From: Akkermansia muciniphila
Lineage (GTDB): Bacteria > Verrucomicrobiota > Verrucomicrobiia > Verrucomicrobiales > Akkermansiaceae
Assembly: GCA_945888515.1 (NCBI GenBank)
Contig: CAMDAD010000006.1
Location: forward strand, 1-64,000
Length of the DNA stretch: 64,000 nucleotides
Direction: 5' to 3'
Shown: one piece after another, positions 61,355-64,000 of the stretch
How the letters are laid out: each line of letters opens with the position of its first letter
How positions within the stretch are numbered: the first letter of the stretch is position 1
Position numbers and translations under genes: made by a program
The notes under the pieces: model-generated
Databases searched by the model: none
The model's input: the letters and a program-made list of their open reading frames with translations, nothing else
What the model was told of the DNA's origin: nothing

Positions 61355-62350
61355 TTATTGATTGTAAGATGTTGGTGGAGTTAATACAGCATTTTTGGAA
61401 GCACCTTTGTTCTGAATAACCAATCCTGGAGTGAGAGGCACATTGGTAAGATCGTTAAAATCCAAATCATACCAAGATTGAGTGGCTCCATCATCAAAAT
61501 AGAAGCAAGTACGATAGCTACCATCGGACTGAGGCAACAATACTGTATCTGCCACTGCAGTATCCCCGTCAGTGCTGGGAGATAAGCTCAAACTCAGACC
61601 AGAATTACCAAATGTACTCCCTGCGGGATAAACAGAACCAACAAAATTATTGCCAGCAGCGAGCGCAAGATTTGTCTTAGTAGTCTTAACTTCACCCGAG
61701 ATCACGATATTTTTATCGACACCTGCTACACGACTAACGTAGAGCGAATCAGCATAAATCAATGGCAGATTGGTCACGTCATTGAAATCCAAATCATACC
61801 AAGCCTGAGTTGTGCCATCGTCATAATAAAAGCAGGTTACAAAAGCGTCACCGGCTGCGTTAAGGACAAGAATAGTATCGCAAGCAGTGGTGTCGCCGTC
61901 AGTGGAAGGAGTTAAACCAAAAGAGTTGTTAGGGCCAAAAATCGAGCTAATCGTAGGTGCCTCCCTTAGCTTGTATGTTGTTGTGCCATTGGTAATAAAT
62001 GGAGTGAGGTTAGTAGTCGTAGTCAGTGTGCTGCCAGACCAAGTAACCACTTCTTGAATGACACCATTATCAGAAGCTCCGCTTATTTCCAAGATGTATG
62101 TCTTCCCACTAGTGAGTAGCGATGTGAAGTTTACGCCCGTATCAGTGATACTGGTTGAGGTGGAAGAGTCGATAACACCTGACGAAACTGCTGCGTTGTG
62201 CAAGTTGATGCCAATGAGATTAGCAATGTTAGGACGAACTGTCTGAGTCACATACCCCACTGGAGTAGTCGTAGCTGTTGTTTGCGCGAACAAGGCGCCT
62301 GGGGCGAGCAGAGCTACGGCCAGGAGTGATTGAATTGATTTTGGTTTCAT
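61355..62350 (-). CDS. TIGR02597-like secreted protein with internal duplication
   Basis: About 331 residues from the ATG at 62350 (an upstream in-frame ATG at 62422 precedes the putative promoter). A signal peptide (SIQSLLAVALLAPGALFAQ) is followed by TTPVGYVTQTVRPN, the start pattern of the TIGR02597 family found in Verrucomicrobia. Two similar halves each contain a SPSTDGDT-like segment, a YYDDGTTQAWYDLDFNDVTN-like block and a VSG-like end. Probably surface exposed; function unknown. Confidence 0.8.
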   Translation of the reverse strand: MKPKSIQSLLAVALLAPGALFAQTTATTTPVGYVTQTVRPNIANLIGINLHNAAVSSGVIDSSTSTSITDTGVNFTSLLTSGKTYILEISGASDNGVIQEVVTWSGSTLTTTTNLTPFITNGTTTYKLREAPTISSIFGPNNSFGLTPSTDGDTTACDTILVLNAAGDAFVTCFYYDDGTTQAWYDLDFNDVTNLPLIYADSLYVSRVAGVDKNIVISGEVKTTKTNLALAAGNNFVGSVYPAGSTFGNSGLSLSLSPSTDGDTAVADTVLLPQSDGSYRTCFYFDDGATQSWYDLDFNDLTNVPLTPGLVIQNKGASKNAVLTPPTSYNQ

Positions 62351-63029
62351 ATGTTTTTGAGATTGATTGTCTGTTTGAATTTTTGAGGGATCAACCGATT
62401 GAGTTTTGCGAGGGACATTCATGAAGCGCGGTGAGGCGGGATGATGAGTGTGACGTGCGCAAAGCTTTTTTCAGATGACGAAGACATAAAACTCCATTTT
62501 TTAGCGGATCGCAAGAAAAAATATCGGTGGGAGCAAAAAAATTTTGAGAATGGCCTTGTTCAGGCGCCGAAAACCCAAAAATCCTTGATTTTACAAGGAA
62601 AAATTTATCGATATTTTGTGACGAATCGTCACAGAAAACGTCCCATTTCGCAGAAAAATGACCCTTTTCCGCACCTGTTAGATCCGTTTCTTGGTCGGTC
62701 ACGCAAAATTTTACACTTTTTCTGCAAAGTTGTTAGAGGCCGATTTTTTCGTTCCCACGCTCATTTTCGTTAGACGCGAAGGATGTGTTCTGATCACTTG
62801 CTCTTGACCATGTTGCGATGCTTTTCAGGTTCGGACGCTGGACGGCGACGCAACGGTAGGGAAAGCCATCCGCATCGAGATGGTGACAGTCCCGTGTTTC
62901 CTATCGGATGATAGGTCAGCGGATTCGGTCGTGACTCCATGGACCGAGTATTACGGAAAAAGGCGCGCGCGCTGAATGCATGAGCGGTCCTTGAGGCGGT
63001 GCGTTGTGATGCCTTTCAGCCCTTTTCCC
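62351..63029. other. 679 bp intergenic region
   Basis: No convincing gene. It contains a putative minus-strand promoter (GATCAA/GACAAT motifs at 62394-62366, spacer 17), a 17-bp perfect dyad at 62617-62633, a small TCCTTG/CAAGGA hairpin near 62582-62599, and an exact copy of a 14-base string also seen upstream of purD (62956-62969). Confidence 0.5.
62617..62633. promoter_or_regulatory. Perfect 8-1-8 dyad, CRP/FNR-like
   Basis: TGTGACGA-A-TCGTCACA. It has the TGTGA...TCACA ends of CRP-family sites, but the gap is 7 rather than the usual 6. It lies 267 bp upstream of the TIGR02597-like gene. Confidence 0.4.
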
Positions 63030-63884
63030 TCACGAGCTGGCCCGTGCATGGCACCAACCTTGCCGCCAGTGGAGATCTAGGGGGATGCCGTAGAGCGCGG
63101 ACAGTGATTTCGCAGTCACCGTCTCGCGCGCAGGGCCATCCGCCCAAACCGCTCCCTCCTTGAGTAAAATCACTCGTGAAATTTCCGGCGCGATTTCTTC
63201 GGGATGATGCGTCACCAGCACCACCGTGCAGCCCTGGGCCATGGCTTGCCGCAGACAATGCATGAGCAACTGGGCTCCGGCGAAGTCCAGTGCTGTCGTC
63301 GGCTCATCCATCACCAGCACCTCTGGCCTGTGCACCAGCGCGCGGGCGATCAGAAGTCGACGTTTTTCACCGGAGGACAGACAGCCTATCGTGCGCTGGG
63401 CGAGCCCAGCCACGCCAGTGATCTCCATCGCCGCTATCGCCGCTTTCTTTTCCTCGCGCGAAAATCGCATATCACGCGTGCGCCCGTATGCTCCGCGCAG
63501 TGCCGAAATTACTACGTTTGCCGTAGTTTCCTCGTCATCGAAATAGCGCGCCTGCTCCGGAGCCACAAAGCCGATCCTGTGCCGCAGTTCTTCGAGCGAC
63601 CAATTCTCCTCCCCAAACAGCCGGCAGACCCGTTTCTGGGAAAACTCTGGCGACAAATCACCGGTGATCAACTGCATCAGCGTGCTTTTCCCTGAGCCAT
63701 TGGGGCCCAGAATCGCTACGCTTTCCCCGCGTCGGAGCGTCAGGGAAAAATCGTGGAGCACCCGATGCTCCCCGCGCCAGACCGTGACCTGCTGTAGTTC
63801 GAAAAATGCCTCTTGCACTGCGGCGATGGTAGGTCGTGACGACTGCTTTGTCAGCGACAAATGACGGCCGCGCGTTTGAGGCAT
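63030..63884 (-). CDS. ABC transporter ATP-binding protein
   Basis: 284 residues. Walker A is ILGPNGSGKSTLMQLITGD, the signature is LSSGEKRRLLIARAL, Walker B is LVMDEPTTALD, and the switch His is in LVTHHPEEI. An insertion with IGFVAPEQARYFDDEETTANVV replaces the usual Q-loop region. It resembles the stand-alone ABC ATPases of the ModF/YlmA type. No permease is adjacent in the window. The start ATG overlaps the stop of the partial upstream gene (TAATG). Confidence 0.9.
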   Translation of the reverse strand: MPQTRGRHLSLTKQSSRPTIAAVQEAFFELQQVTVWRGEHRVLHDFSLTLRRGESVAILGPNGSGKSTLMQLITGDLSPEFSQKRVCRLFGEENWSLEELRHRIGFVAPEQARYFDDEETTANVVISALRGAYGRTRDMRFSREEKKAAIAAMEITGVAGLAQRTIGCLSSGEKRRLLIARALVHRPEVLVMDEPTTALDFAGAQLLMHCLRQAMAQGCTVVLVTHHPEEIAPEISRVILLKEGAVWADGPARETVTAKSLSALYGIPLDLHWRQGWCHARASS

Positions 63885-64000
63885 TAGTTTTTCGGCGAAG
63901 AAGGCGAGAGCGCCTGAAAGACAGCGCGCATGTGATCCAATTTCCCCAGCGCGATGACCACACGGTAGTCGAGCTCGTAGGCCGGCTTGAGCGCCAGCGT
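63884..64000 (-). CDS. C-terminal end of unidentified gene (cut by window edge)
   Basis: A minus-strand frame enters from the right edge and ends with a TAA at 63886-63884, whose last base is shared with the ABC gene's ATG. About 38 residues are visible, including AYELDYRVVIALGKLDHMRA and VFQALSPSSPKN. No family was recognised. It is translationally coupled to the ABC gene, so a shared function is plausible. Confidence 0.65.
   Translation of the reverse strand, partial: TLALKPAYELDYRVVIALGKLDHMRAVFQALSPSSPKN

Noticed and set aside
62391-62773. Short frames on both strands in the gap before the ABC gene
   Set aside because: The two frames overlap each other in antisense, are Lys/Phe- or Ser-rich because of the AT-rich sequence, and show no conserved pattern.

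Overview
This 64 kb window reads as a chromosome segment of a member of the Verrucomicrobiota, probably class Verrucomicrobiae (inferred from marker families, not from rRNA). The markers are a giant autotransporter-associated beta-strand repeat protein, a Verru_Chthon cassette protein A, a TIGR02597-type secreted protein, a PEP-CTERM protein ending in an Arg-rich tail, and a DUF1549/DUF1553 protein. No rRNA, tRNA or CRISPR array was seen. Shine-Dalgarno sequences are weak or absent at most starts, and several genes appear to start with GTG.

Layout. 0-11.3 kb: two tandem minus-strand secreted repeat proteins with the same N-terminal signal; the second is cut by the window edge. 11.6-13.9 kb: beta-carbonic anhydrase plus SulP anion transporter. 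14.0-16.3 kb: menD-menH. 16.4-21.2 kb: purD, pyrR, a small membrane protein, pyrB and a LolA-like periplasmic protein. 21.2-26.6 kb: a sialic acid utilisation group (sialate O-acetylesterase, N-acetylneuraminate lyase, AGE-family epimerase, YdcF-like protein, GntR/LacI hybrid regulator). 26.6-30.1 kb: an IF-1-like protein, a secreted protein of unknown function, a Xer recombinase, folD and a DUF374 acyltransferase.

30.1-36 kb is the accessory zone. It holds a single-chain MmeI-like restriction-modification enzyme with an AT-richer target-recognition segment. Three long modular palindromic repeats follow, surrounding an IS200/IS605-like HUH transposase in a RAYT/REP-like arrangement, and then an IS66-like remnant. 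36-41.1 kb is a minus-strand operon of ECF sigma factor, membrane anti-sigma factor and large secreted beta-propeller protein. It is bracketed by an exact 30 bp direct repeat derived from the IS66-like remnants. 41.5-44.2 kb encodes a DUF1549/DUF1553 protein. 44.4-48.4 kb encodes Verru_Chthon protein A and a small secreted partner.

48.9-64 kb returns to housekeeping functions: a DUF4236 pair, an MFS transporter, tail-specific protease, the PLP homeostasis protein, menB, menA, the sulfite/PAPS reduction genes cysJ-cysI-cysH, two Verrucomicrobia-type secreted proteins and an ABC ATPase. The menaquinone genes are split into two loci about 38 kb apart, and menF, menC and menE are not in the window.

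The features most worth attention are the HUH transposase with its composite palindromic modules, the IS66-bracketed sigma/anti-sigma/beta-propeller operon, the mosaic restriction enzyme, and the isolated Verru_Chthon A gene.
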